The notes beneath the pieces are model-generated. The model was not told the origin of the DNA. It searched no databases and saw only the letters and a list, made by a program, of their open reading frames with translations. Positions 38,083 through 46,628 of a DNA stretch of 64,000 nucleotides are shown in pieces. The position numbers and the translations under genes were made by a program. Positions within the stretch are counted from its first letter, which is position 1. Each line of letters opens with the position of its first letter. Source of the DNA: Leptospira kobayashii (GTDB taxonomy: Bacteria; Spirochaetota; Leptospiria; Leptospirales; Leptospiraceae); assembly GCF_003114835.2 (NCBI RefSeq), contig NZ_AP025028.1, forward strand, positions 3,314,001 to 3,378,000, in the 5' to 3' direction.

Positions 38083-38358
38083 ATGAGTTTACGAATCTTC
38101 TCGGTTTCGCTACTTTCTCTTTTGATCTTGGGCTGCGGTTCGCAAGTTCTGAATACAAAAGACATTACCGACTTGCTAGAAGGTGACGGCAAAACACCTG
38201 CCGCTAGTTCCGCAGGGAACAGCTCACAAGATGCAAATGTGCAAAGCGGAACCAGCAGCACAGGCTCTCAGAATTTGGACTATTACGGCCTGACGGGTTC
38301 TCCCACAGGCACAAACACATACGGTGCCGTAGGTTCCCCCGGTTCTCTGGATCGTTAA
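38083..38358 (+). CDS. Small Ser/Gly-rich lipoprotein
   Basis: 91 residues, signal peptide with lipobox (LLILGCGS). The mature part is low-complexity, with Ser, Gly, Thr and Asn-rich stretches and a repeated GSPTG/GSPGS element near the end, so probably disordered. TTGCGC and TAAAAT with 17 nt between them end 6 nt before the ATG; if that is the promoter, the mRNA would be nearly leaderless. No family recognised. Confidence 0.7.
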   Translation: MSLRIFSVSLLSLLILGCGSQVLNTKDITDLLEGDGKTPAASSAGNSSQDANVQSGTSSTGSQNLDYYGLTGSPTGTNTYGAVGSPGSLDR

Positions 38359-38376
38359 TTCTTAAACCAAAGTCTT

Positions 38377-38859
38377 TTATTTTATATATTCGAAAAAATC
38401 ATCCAATAAGGGTTTAAAACAGGAACGAATCGTTACTTTTGCCACTCTTTCGTCTTTCGGCCCGTAATTCAAAATGATGTCGTTCGGATCTCTGATAAAA
38501 GAAAAGATTTTATCAACTAAGATCGTTGCGGATCCGTCCCTGATGGAAATTGAATAATTGAACTCGTGTTCGTTGGCATCCACTTCTCCGATCCCGTAAG
38601 GCACATAACAACGAATCTGACCTATCCCTTTGATCGTTCCCGCATCCTGATTTTCTTCTTTGATTTTGGAAATCTCGGGGTCCAGTTTGTATTCCAACCA
38701 TTGTTTCGCTTTTAGAAAGGAACGCGTTCTTTGATAGGATTTATTCTCTCTGGTGTCTTCGACCGTTCTGAACTTTCCGGAAACAATCCAGAGCCTAAGG
38801 CACATGGAATCGGAAAATACCAGGAAAAAAAAGGCGATCGGAAGTAGTTTTTTTATCAT
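38377..38859 (-). CDS. Exported protein of unknown function
   Basis: 160 residues. The N-terminus (LLPIAFFFLVFSDSMC) is a signal peptide, possibly a loose lipoprotein one with Cys at residue 20. The central EHEFNYSISIRDGSATILVDKIFSF has the alternating strand pattern of TBP-like DUF4468 domains, a weak resemblance only. The start lies directly after the TAG of a 58-codon gene on the same strand. Confidence 0.72.
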   Translation of the reverse strand: MIKKLLPIAFFFLVFSDSMCLRLWIVSGKFRTVEDTRENKSYQRTRSFLKAKQWLEYKLDPEISKIKEENQDAGTIKGIGQIRCYVPYGIGEVDANEHEFNYSISIRDGSATILVDKIFSFIRDPNDIILNYGPKDERVAKVTIRSCFKPLLDDFFEYIK

Positions 38860-39036
38860 CTATATTAAGCCTTCTTTCTCCGCCTCTACCCCGCAAAACA
38901 AATCTTCATAAAGATCGGAAATTTTCTCTTTGTTCGGACGGGAATTTGGAAAAGGAATCACGTTGCCTGGCAGTGTAGTTTGGTTCTGGTTCGCTTTTTT
39001 GATCTTATGTCGCTTTGACTCGATTCTATCTCTCAC
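38860..39036 (-). CDS. 58-codon hypothetical gene ahead of an exported protein
   Basis: Starting at GTG 39036 the frame reads MRDRIESKRHKIKKANQNQT, then a Pro/Asn segment (LPGNVIPFPNSRPNKE) and KISDLYEDLFCGVEAEKE. Its TAG stop directly abuts the ATG of the next gene (38859). Amino-acid composition and codon use look protein-like (basic N-terminus, acidic C-terminus, single Cys), unlike a chance frame. There is no strong ribosome-binding site. Function unknown. Confidence 0.5.
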   Translation of the reverse strand: MRDRIESKRHKIKKANQNQTTLPGNVIPFPNSRPNKEKISDLYEDLFCGVEAEKEGLI

Positions 39037-39189
39037 CTTAATATCATCGGGAATCCCACCCCCGATTCTTCAACTCCCGTCCCCAAAAATCCTCTCCTCA
39101 GCTAGGATTTACCCCGGAAAAATTAGATTGAATTTCACAGAAAACTAGTCTGAACTCTAAAGGAGAAACTAGGGAAGGATTCCGCTTAT

Positions 39190-39486
39190 ATGCCCGATTT
39201 TGATCGAATCGATCTAATGAACTACGCCATTTATGGAAATGATTTTGACTCCCAATGGGACGAGATTCGCGCGTATCTTAAATCAAATGCTGGGGCTCAA
39301 AGAGAATTGGAAGAGATAAAAAGAACTCTTCCTGCACCCCAAACAGGAAAGAGGAGAAGGGACACCTTTTCAGTAACGGAAGGGAATGACCAAGACGATG
39401 CAAACCGCCAAGGCGCAGACCCAAACAAACGGGCGCTTAACGATGACCAAACAAAGTCATGGTGGAAAAAATTAATTGGAGAATAA
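39190..39486 (+). CDS. Small acidic hypothetical protein, anti-sigma-like layout
   Basis: 98 residues. The helical first half (FDSQWDEIRAYLKSNAGAQRELEEIKRTLP) resembles the start of anti-sigma zinc-finger proteins, but the Cys/His of those domains are missing. The second half is charged and disordered. It ends 4 nt before the acyltransferase gene, so they are cotranscribed. No family assigned. Confidence 0.7.
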   Translation: MPDFDRIDLMNYAIYGNDFDSQWDEIRAYLKSNAGAQRELEEIKRTLPAPQTGKRRRDTFSVTEGNDQDDANRQGADPNKRALNDDQTKSWWKKLIGE

Positions 39487-39490
39487 AAAG

Positions 39491-40213
39491 ATGGAAAATA
39501 CAGTCGATCAGGTTAAAAAGAATGTAGAGAACATCAAAAAGTTCGTAACTCCATTTTTTAATCTAGCCGTATCGACGACTATTTACGGTTACCATAATAT
39601 AGTTCCCACAGGAAAACTGATTCTAACCTGCAATCATAGAAGTGATATGGATCCTTTCGTCATCGGATCCGTATTTCCCAGATTCATTTCTTGGATTGCG
39701 GCGGAGTACACAACCCGTATTCCCCTTTTCAAAGACTTAGTGGAAAAAACCGGAACCATCCCTATGGCGATTGATGGAAATATTTCCATGGCGAGTATCA
39801 AGAAAGTACAACAGGTTTTCAAAAACGGAGATGTGCTTGGTATATTTCCCGAAGGTCATGATTATATGGTGCAAAATGATTTTTCAGCACCTCTCGCAAA
39901 GTTCCACGACGGATTTGCCGCATTCAGCTTACGAAACAAAGTCGATATACTTCCTGCTGTCATCATCCCGGAAGAAGAAACCATTTCCGATTACCCGATC
40001 CCTCCTCTGGTTCGCGCTTTTATGGGAATGCCCAAAGAAGTTTGCGAAATCAAGAAAAGAGTGGTTTATAAAAAAGTAAACTTAGTGTTCGGTGAAGTAG
40101 TGAAATACCAAGATTACGCTCACCTTCCTTTGGCGGAAGGTATGATCGAAGCATCTAAAGAAACAAAACGCAGAATGGGTGAACTACAGAAAGTTGATTT
40201 TTTAAAGAAATAA
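39491..40213 (+). CDS. 1-acylglycerol-3-phosphate acyltransferase (PlsC-like)
   Basis: Transfers acyl chains to lysophosphatidate or a similar lipid at the membrane. Motif I is NHRSDMD (NHxxxxD catalytic pair), motif III-like GIFPEGH binds the phosphate, and VDILPAVIIP matches the last block. There is no obvious membrane helix beyond an amphipathic N-terminus. ATG 39491 is chosen (GGAG 9 nt upstream); a longer TTG frame at 39476 would overlap the previous gene. Confidence 0.88.
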   Translation: MENTVDQVKKNVENIKKFVTPFFNLAVSTTIYGYHNIVPTGKLILTCNHRSDMDPFVIGSVFPRFISWIAAEYTTRIPLFKDLVEKTGTIPMAIDGNISMASIKKVQQVFKNGDVLGIFPEGHDYMVQNDFSAPLAKFHDGFAAFSLRNKVDILPAVIIPEEETISDYPIPPLVRAFMGMPKEVCEIKKRVVYKKVNLVFGEVVKYQDYAHLPLAEGMIEASKETKRRMGELQKVDFLKK

Positions 40214-40236
40214 AAAGAGATTCTTCGAATCTCTTT
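40214..40236. terminator. Bidirectional terminator between convergent genes
   Basis: A perfect 10-bp inverted repeat (AAAGAGATTC / GAATCTCTTT) around a TTC loop lies between the acyltransferase stop and dapF stop, flanked by an A run on the left and TTTAAATTT on the right. It would serve both convergent transcripts and overlaps the dapF stop codon. Confidence 0.7.
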
Positions 40237-41077
40237 AAATTTCGATCTCTCCCGTAAATACTTCTTTGGCAGGACCTGTCATGATGATATTTCCGGATTC
40301 ATTCCACTCAATATGCAAAGTTCCTCCTCTCAAATCGATTCTTACTTTACGTCCGGCTCTCCCCGTTAGGTGAGAAGCAACTGCAACTGCACAAGCCCCG
40401 GTTCCGCAAGCAAGAGTTTCTCCCGCTCCGCGTTCCCAGGTTCTTTGGTAAAGATGATCTTTGCCGCGAACCGTAACAAACTCCACATTCACTCTTCTCG
40501 GAAAAAGAGGATGGTGTTCGATTTTGGAACCTACTTCATGCACAGGAAATTTATCCGAATCTTCCACAAATATTACACAATGAGGATTTCCCATACTAAC
40601 GGATGTAAATTGGTATTTTTGCCCATCCACTTCGATGGTTTGATTTACAACCGGGTCCGTACCCGGCCAAACGATGGGGATCAGGGAAGGTTGTAAAATC
40701 GGTTCTCCCATATCTACGGAAACCATTTGGACTTTTCCATTGGAATCGGTGGAAAGATCCAAAGTCAAAACACCTTTTCCTGTTTCGATTGTGGGTCGGG
40801 TGTTCTTTGTTAACCCATGGTCAAATACATACTTACCTACGGAACGGACTCCGTTTCCGCACATTTCGGAAGAGCTTCCGTCGGAATTGTACATATCCAT
40901 TTGGAATTCGCCGGATTTGGAATTACGAATAAAAATAACTCCGTCGCTTCCGATTCCGAAATTGCGATCGGATAGTTTTTGGATCTGTTCGGGGCTTAAG
41001 CGGATGTCTTCTTTTGTGGCATCAACGTAAACGTAGTCGTTTCCAATCCCTTCCATTTTAGTAAATTTTAACTTCAT
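40235..41077 (-). CDS. dapF: Diaminopimelate epimerase
   Basis: Converts LL- to meso-diaminopimelate for lysine and peptidoglycan. [13 protein letters not shown] opens the protein; [15 protein letters not shown] and [15 protein letters not shown] carry the two catalytic Cys that act as the acid/base pair. [10 protein letters not shown] and [10 protein letters not shown] also match. ATG 41077 ([10 protein letters not shown]) is chosen because it aligns with the family start; the frame extends further to 41137 without likeness. Convergent with the acyltransferase and divergent from the methyltransferase. Confidence 0.96.
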   Translation of the reverse strand: MKLKFTKMEGIGNDYVYVDATKEDIRLSPEQIQKLSDRNFGIGSDGVIFIRNSKSGEFQMDMYNSDGSSSEMCGNGVRSVGKYVFDHGLTKNTRPTIETGKGVLTLDLSTDSNGKVQMVSVDMGEPILQPSLIPIVWPGTDPVVNQTIEVDGQKYQFTSVSMGNPHCVIFVEDSDKFPVHEVGSKIEHHPLFPRRVNVEFVTVRGKDHLYQRTWERGAGETLACGTGACAVAVASHLTGRAGRKVRIDLRGGTLHIEWNESGNIIMTGPAKEVFTGEIEI

Positions 41078-41201
41078 AAATGATAACTCCGAAACAGCTT
41101 CTCTACCCAATCCTGAAAAAGAGGGTTCCGTTGGCAAGCGAGATCGGCTCCTTTTTTGGTTTGACCCAGCGTTCCCTATTTAGACGATACATGGAGTAAA
41201 C

Positions 41202-42053
41202 ATGAAATCCTGTATTCTCTGCCAATCCTCCGAATCCTCTACTGTTTTTAATGAAAATGGAATTCCCATTGTAGAATGTAAATCCTGCGGCCATGTTTAC
41301 TCATCTTTCGAACAAGCGGAACATTACGAAGGTTATTGGGACGGAGAAGACGAGTCCTATGATTTGGAATGGTGGGACAAGGCGCATAGAGGAATCTACA
41401 AAGATTTTATCCGAACTTATCTGAAAGCACCGAAAGGAAAACTTTTGGATGTGGGATGCGGGCTTGGGTTTTTCGTAAAAGCAGTACAAGAGTCGACATC
41501 CTGGGAAGCTCACGGTTATGAAATTTCCACACGCGCGGTGGATTTTGCTAAAAAAGAAAACAAACTCACTACAGTTCATGCAGGACTTGTTCAGGATTCA
41601 GGACTGCAAGCTAACTCGTTTGATGTGATCACTCTTTGGGATGTGATAGAACATATTCCAAAACCTCATTTTTTGCTTACGTATTTATTTACGCTACTCA
41701 AGCCGGGTGGGGTATTATTTTTACAAACTCCCAACTTTCCCATCCAGTTGGCAAAAGCGAGATTGAAAGTGACTTTGCGGGGAATGAAACCGGATGTTCA
41801 TTATCTGGAAGCCAAAGATCATGTGAATAATTATAAAATGAAAACCTTGGCGGAACTCGGTAGACAATGCGGTTTCATCAAACCGGAATATAAGGTGCTT
41901 ATGCCTATTTTATCGGTCGCCGGTTCCAAAAGCAAACTTGCCGTTTATGCAAAGTTAGGTTATTATTTTCTTACAAAATTGATTTTCAACCTTAGTTTCG
42001 GACTGGTCAATTGGAACAATACCTTGTTTTTGACTTTACGAAAGCCTCTGTAG
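41202..42053 (+). CDS. SAM methyltransferase with N-terminal zinc ribbon
   Basis: An N-terminal four-Cys ribbon (CILC, then CKSC) is followed by a class I methyltransferase: motif I LLDVGCGLGFFV, acidic end of strand 2 in GYEIS, motif III-like FDVITLWDVIEHI and LKPGGVLFLQTPN. This ribbon-methyltransferase layout is common in polysaccharide or quinone-like modification genes, but the substrate is not readable. A hydrophobic C-terminus (KLGYYFLTKLIFNLSFGL) may attach it to the membrane. A terminator follows. Confidence 0.85.
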   Translation: MKSCILCQSSESSTVFNENGIPIVECKSCGHVYSSFEQAEHYEGYWDGEDESYDLEWWDKAHRGIYKDFIRTYLKAPKGKLLDVGCGLGFFVKAVQESTSWEAHGYEISTRAVDFAKKENKLTTVHAGLVQDSGLQANSFDVITLWDVIEHIPKPHFLLTYLFTLLKPGGVLFLQTPNFPIQLAKARLKVTLRGMKPDVHYLEAKDHVNNYKMKTLAELGRQCGFIKPEYKVLMPILSVAGSKSKLAVYAKLGYYFLTKLIFNLSFGLVNWNNTLFLTLRKPL

Positions 42054-42075
42054 GCTTCCCTACTACAAACACTAA

Positions 42076-42103
42076 GGGCTTCTACTAAGGAAGCCCGGTT
42101 TTT
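42076..42103 (+). terminator. Rho-independent terminator after methyltransferase
   Basis: A perfect 7-bp stem GGGCTTC / GAAGCCC with a 7-nt loop is followed by GGTTTTTG, 22 nt after the methyltransferase stop. A shorter preceding inverted element (AGGCTTCCCTA) may compete. Confidence 0.75.
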
Positions 42104-42253
42104 GTCTCTTTTCCATTGATCCCGGGATTTTTTTGTCTTTTTGCAAACTAAATTTCGTCAAAAAACATTAAGATCGTAAAGATAGCTTCCAATCCTATTT
42201 TTTGCAAGCTTCGAAATATGATCTGCTATAAAAACAGATATCTTCGAAGATTT

Positions 42254-42859
42254 ATGAATAACAGAAAACTCAATTTAAGAAAAGACTTTGTGACACTATC
42301 GCATGGTCCCCGTTATGTTGGATGGCGGGCAACACCGAAGGAATTTCAGGAACTACCACACGACGGTTACGGTTATAGGATCGTAGATGGGGTTCTTCAT
42401 TTGCGATTCGGCAAATCTTTTCAACATTACAAAATTCAAAAAAGAATCGCGAGCCTCATTCGGAACGCCGTTGGAAACGAATTCCCCGGAGAAATTTTAG
42501 AAGAGACAAATTTGTTTTTTCCTGCCGGAGAAGTCTTTCATCCCGATATCATTTATTTAAAACATCCGATCACAAGTGCGAACAAAACATGCATCCATTC
42601 GACACCGGAGATAATCGTAGAAATCCTTTCCTCCCATTTGGATAGCCTGGAGAAAAGGATGATCTCTTATCTTAAGAACGGTGTCAAAGAGTATTGGCTC
42701 ATTGAACCCAAATACAAAAAGATATCGCGTTTTATCAACAGAAACGGAATATCCTGGCAAATAGAATCCGGGGAACGACTAGCGAGTGAGTATTTGGAAA
42801 GATTGGAGCTGGACGCGAAAGATTTATTTCAATTCCACACAAACAACGGAAACAAATAA
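42254..42859 (+). CDS. Uma2/DUF820 family putative nuclease
   Basis: PD-(D/E)xK-like fold protein common in cyanobacteria and Leptospira. Visible core: FHPDIIYLK (metal Asp), PEIIVEILSS (Glu) and LEKRMISYLKNGVKEYWLIEP, the family's most typical block. DNA cleavage is predicted for the family but its role is unknown; no toxin, antitoxin or methylase gene is adjacent. ATG 42254 is preferred (GAAGA upstream) over ATG 42218. Confidence 0.85.
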   Translation: MNNRKLNLRKDFVTLSHGPRYVGWRATPKEFQELPHDGYGYRIVDGVLHLRFGKSFQHYKIQKRIASLIRNAVGNEFPGEILEETNLFFPAGEVFHPDIIYLKHPITSANKTCIHSTPEIIVEILSSHLDSLEKRMISYLKNGVKEYWLIEPKYKKISRFINRNGISWQIESGERLASEYLERLELDAKDLFQFHTNNGNK

Positions 42860-42890
42860 ACTTATGTTTGGCGAATTGAAAATGATTCGT

Positions 42891-43634
42891 CTATAAATTC
42901 CAGGTAGTCCGGATATAATTTAAAGTAGAAATCAGATTTTCCGATTCCAAAACAAGCGGAGCTGCACTCAACTCCCGGATCTCCCTGTTTTCACCAAACC
43001 TTTGTTTTTGGTAGATAGCAGGAATGTTTTTTCTTTTAGCACCCTCAATATCGTCTTCCAAACTATCCCCTACCATAAAACAATCGCTTGGCAGGGAATT
43101 CGCTTCTTCCAAGGCAAAATGAAAATACCTTTCATCCGGTTTTTCCACACCCAAATCCTCCGACGTAATCAGATGGAATCGAAAATCGGAAGGAAAGAAA
43201 GATTGGATTTTGAGTAACTGGGTCTTCAAATTTTCGTTTGTAAGAAAGAAAATTTTCGAATTGGTGGAGATTGCTTTCAAAAGGGAAAATACTTCATCCC
43301 AATTATGATTTTTGCTTTTTTCTTTTTTTAAAAAATCGGTGAAAAATTCGAAGTATTTGGATTCCAAATCGAGAATGGTTTCTATTTTTTTAACGGAAAT
43401 TCCATTCCATTTCCCGCTCACCATTTCTTTAAAGCAGAGAATTCGAAGTCGGTTCGAAGAATGACCTTTTAACCTTTGTTTGATGACCTTTCTGGCGTCT
43501 TCATAGCGGGACAAAAAATCCTCTTCTTCGCCCCATCCTTTTTGTTTCCAAAAAGAAGCCAATTTGGAAATAGAGTCCGCATAAGCTTCTTTTGAGGGAA
43601 GAATCGTATTGTCTAAATCCAAAAATAAAGTCAT
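42891..43634 (-). CDS. HAD-superfamily hydrolase
   Basis: Phosphatase-like HAD: motif I FLDLDNTILPS (nucleophile Asp and acid/base Asp), motif II FFLTNE, Lys in GVEKPDERYF, motif IV VGDSLEDDIEGAKR. The helical cap after motif I is about 100 residues. Substrate unknown. It lies 21 nt after the stop of the flagellar helper gene on the same strand, perhaps as the operon's end. Confidence 0.87.
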   Translation of the reverse strand: MTLFLDLDNTILPSKEAYADSISKLASFWKQKGWGEEEDFLSRYEDARKVIKQRLKGHSSNRLRILCFKEMVSGKWNGISVKKIETILDLESKYFEFFTDFLKKEKSKNHNWDEVFSLLKAISTNSKIFFLTNENLKTQLLKIQSFFPSDFRFHLITSEDLGVEKPDERYFHFALEEANSLPSDCFMVGDSLEDDIEGAKRKNIPAIYQKQRFGENREIRELSAAPLVLESENLISTLNYIRTTWNL

Positions 43635-43655
43635 TTTAGTTTCGTCTAAAAACTA

Positions 43656-44615
43656 TTAGTTTTTAACGCTTTCCAGAATCTTTTCCAAGAAAGGAACCAT
43701 ACCTTCCAACAATTCGGGAAGTTCGTATTCCAAAATATCTCCCGCATATACGATATCGTTTTTTTCCATGGCGGATGCGATTCCGTTCAAAGTTTCATTG
43801 AGCGAAGAAGTGAGCTCACCCAACGATTTTCCATCAATCAGAATCTCCGACCATTTGTTCTCCGTATGACGGGACTGCAAAGATACGAGCGCGGAAATCA
43901 ACGAATTCAATCTTCCCACAGCATCCGTTAGAATTTCAGTAGCGAGATAGTCTTTGCCCGATTGAAAGTTTTCATTCACAAGCATGAAGTCTTTTTTAAC
44001 TTTGTCTTTGTCTTTTACGAACTGTCCGATGATTTCAAATAACTCTTCGTCGTCTTTTCGGATTACATTCAATCTGGCGCTTAGATCGATTAGAAACAAT
44101 TTTAAATCACGTAAGTCTTCCAAAAACGCTTCGATTGCATTCGTAGAATCCAAGTTTTGCGATCCTAACTTCAAAGATTCGATGATCTCTTCCACGTTTT
44201 TACCCTTGCCCATAGGTTTGATGGAAGAAAGATTCAAATGAAGAAGCTTTTTTGTGGAAAGAAGCATCGACTCGATCCAAGGAATTCCTTCCTTCAAATC
44301 GGAATTTTCTTTTTCCGTCAGGGAGTCTCTTCCCACAAGAGTCGAACCTACGACATCCACATAACGATCCAATTCAACAAGGCTATCTTCGATGATATCC
44401 AATTCTTCACCGACAACGAGATCGATTCTTTCCGCTTTTTCCACTCCCCAAGTTTCCACTTCGGAACGATTGATTTCCTGGCCGTTCACTGTAAAATGAC
44501 GAAGATATTTTCCATTGGATTCGATCCATTTTTGTATTTCATCCAATACTTCACCCAAATGAGTTTCCCCATTCAATTTTGTTTCCAATTTTTGATCGTT
44601 AATATAAATATTCAT
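43656..44615 (-). CDS. Helical protein linked to FliD, ubiquitin-like N-terminus
   Basis: 319 residues. The first ~75 look like a beta-grasp fold (MNIYINDQKLETKL, FTVNGQEINRSEV, AERIDLVVGEE); the rest is a chain of amphipathic helices rich in Asp, Glu, Leu and Ser with no membrane segment or signal peptide. Its ATG follows the fliD stop by 1 nt, so a flagellar role (chaperone or assembly helper in place of FliS/FliT) is inferred from position only. No known family recognised. Confidence 0.75.
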   Translation of the reverse strand: MNIYINDQKLETKLNGETHLGEVLDEIQKWIESNGKYLRHFTVNGQEINRSEVETWGVEKAERIDLVVGEELDIIEDSLVELDRYVDVVGSTLVGRDSLTEKENSDLKEGIPWIESMLLSTKKLLHLNLSSIKPMGKGKNVEEIIESLKLGSQNLDSTNAIEAFLEDLRDLKLFLIDLSARLNVIRKDDEELFEIIGQFVKDKDKVKKDFMLVNENFQSGKDYLATEILTDAVGRLNSLISALVSLQSRHTENKWSEILIDGKSLGELTSSLNETLNGIASAMEKNDIVYAGDILEYELPELLEGMVPFLEKILESVKN

Positions 44616-44616
44616 A

Positions 44617-46536
44617 CTAATCCTGACCTCCGCGAAATAGATTGTTTTGTAAATAAGTCCCGACTGATTTGTTTTTCCCTACGCCTTGTTCCATATAGAG
44701 AAATCTTTGTTTTAGTTTTGCTTCGTAACTCAATAGATGCGATTCATGTTCTTTGATTTTTTTATTATTACCCGCCAAGTTGTCTTCCAGAAGTTTAACC
44801 TTACTGGTAACAATCCCGGAAGCGTATTGATTGTACGGTTTTAGATTTTCAAGCAGTCTAACGCCTACGCCGTCTTCCATCTTAGCATCGTTATTCGTAT
44901 CCGATGCAAAGAGTTCCCGTACTCCGTCGGGATTGTCGGAGAGTGCCTGGGTAAGCTTCGGTTCATCGATGATGAGTGCTCCGTCCTGGATTTTTTCCCA
45001 ATTGGAACCTACTGCCCCGGTCGAGATTCCTATGTCCGTAAGTACCCGGAACCCGGATTCTTTTGTTACAGGATAATAAGAGTTTGCAACCGTCTTCATA
45101 CCAGCTATCAGGCGTAAAACGGAGTTTTCACCGGCAAGAATTCCCGATTTGACTTTATTATCCCAAAATTCTTTGGAGATATCCAACTCTTTGGTATTAT
45201 CACTCGCCTTTTTATCGGAGATCTTGGAATTTTTTTCCACGGAAGTGACTTCTTTGGAAAATTTCATCAGCTCGTTGTAGGCTTGAACCCATTCTTTGAT
45301 GAGTAGCATCCCTTTCGCATTGTCCACATTGATGTTAAGTGTCACCGGCTCAGTAGTAGGTTTGTGAATGGAAAAAGAAATTCCTTCCAAAACATCGGTA
45401 ATGGCATCATTCGATTCCCGGGTGATTTCCACTCCGTCGATTTTAAATTTGGCATCTTTCGGTTCCGCCAAAACTTTCAAAGGTTCTGCAGTTCCCGGAA
45501 GAGGTGGTTGAAAAAAAGTCACTGACTTTAAAGATACGTCCGTCGCAGAAGCATTTGTCAGTATAATCTTTGTTAACTTTTTTCCTTCTGCAAAATCGGA
45601 GATAGGAAGAGAATATTTTCCGTCTTTTACCGGAACGGGAATCAATTTGTTTCTAACATTTCCGTCTTTGTCGGCTGAGATTCCCAATTCCCAGGAGGAA
45701 GGAGCTTCCCCTTCCACTTGAAATTCAATATAAGAGCGGGGACTGATCTCCAAAGGATTTACATCCAATAAAAATGCTGTGTCGGCTTTGATAATCATTG
45801 CGATTTCCGTTTTGGAAACTTTTTTCTCAGGCTCTTTCGAACTTTTAAAACGATCTTCTTCATAGGGAACTTGCGTTTCCAAATTCAAAACAAGCGGAGT
45901 CGAAGTCGTTTCTCCCGCAGCTTTGTTTTCTCCCACAAGTCCTGCTGCTTTTAAGATCCCGTCCGGATCGGAGAATTGCAATACATTCGACTTCCCTGTC
46001 TTAACGGATGTTACAGTAACGAGAGACGAATCCTTGTCGATTTTGATGACTGTGCCTTGCGCAATACCACCGGCCAAGTTGCGGATGGAATTGGTAAGTT
46101 CGGAAAGATTTCCGCCGGGAAACTGAATTGTTTCTTTTAATTTTCCGGAATAAACGGTAAAACTCCCCGCAGGCAATTTTGTATCGGTGTCAACCGGAAC
46201 ACCGGATAATTGGTGTTTTGTGGCAAGTTCCAGAATTTCGAGAGGTCTTTCTCCCGATTTGGCAGCGCGGGAAGCTTCCCCTGTGATTGCGCCTTCTACC
46301 GAAGAAGTAACGGATTTTGTGGCAAAAGGAGCCGTAAAGGAAACCAGGGCGCGGGTTTTGGTTTGTAGGTTGGTGGTGAGATTTTTCACCTCATTCCAGA
46401 CTTGAATTTGCGCTTTGGCATATTCATTTTCGGTCTCCCAACGTTTGATAGGGCGACGCTCCAAATCTACGAGCTTTTTGACGATTTCGTTGGTATTTTG
46501 GCCGGTCATAAGACCTGGCATCGTGTATGCTGGCAT
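44617..46536 (-). CDS. fliD: Flagellar filament cap protein FliD (HAP2)
   Basis: The N-terminal D0/D1 part begins MPAYTMPGLMTGQNTNEIVKKLVDLERRPIKRWE and continues with a long helix; the C-terminal helix (NKKIKEHESHLLSYEAKLKQRFLYMEQ) closes the coiled coil, as in other FliD proteins. An inserted beta domain around residues 260-360 (SYIEFQVEGEAPSSWELGIS) resembles a carbohydrate-binding fold. In spirochaetes the cap works in the periplasmic flagella. ATG 46536 is used (AGGA 7 nt upstream), not the longer frame to 46557. Confidence 0.93.
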   Translation of the reverse strand: MPAYTMPGLMTGQNTNEIVKKLVDLERRPIKRWETENEYAKAQIQVWNEVKNLTTNLQTKTRALVSFTAPFATKSVTSSVEGAITGEASRAAKSGERPLEILELATKHQLSGVPVDTDTKLPAGSFTVYSGKLKETIQFPGGNLSELTNSIRNLAGGIAQGTVIKIDKDSSLVTVTSVKTGKSNVLQFSDPDGILKAAGLVGENKAAGETTSTPLVLNLETQVPYEEDRFKSSKEPEKKVSKTEIAMIIKADTAFLLDVNPLEISPRSYIEFQVEGEAPSSWELGISADKDGNVRNKLIPVPVKDGKYSLPISDFAEGKKLTKIILTNASATDVSLKSVTFFQPPLPGTAEPLKVLAEPKDAKFKIDGVEITRESNDAITDVLEGISFSIHKPTTEPVTLNINVDNAKGMLLIKEWVQAYNELMKFSKEVTSVEKNSKISDKKASDNTKELDISKEFWDNKVKSGILAGENSVLRLIAGMKTVANSYYPVTKESGFRVLTDIGISTGAVGSNWEKIQDGALIIDEPKLTQALSDNPDGVRELFASDTNNDAKMEDGVGVRLLENLKPYNQYASGIVTSKVKLLEDNLAGNNKKIKEHESHLLSYEAKLKQRFLYMEQGVGKNKSVGTYLQNNLFRGGQD

Positions 46537-46628
46537 TTTTTTCCTACAACCCCTCAAAGCTAGTGTCGTCGAATTCGCTTAAATGATTAGGAATTTACAG
46601 AATTTTTTCCTTCCGCAATTTGATAATT

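Noticed and set aside
38930..39148. 72-codon plus-strand frame in the gap before the 98-residue gene
   Set aside because: Composition is irregular, no ribosome-binding site, and it is antisense to a better minus-strand frame (38860-39036) that abuts the next gene.
41161..41192. TTGACC as -35 box before the methyltransferase gene
   Set aside because: No acceptable -10 at 16-18 nt spacing, so no promoter is called.
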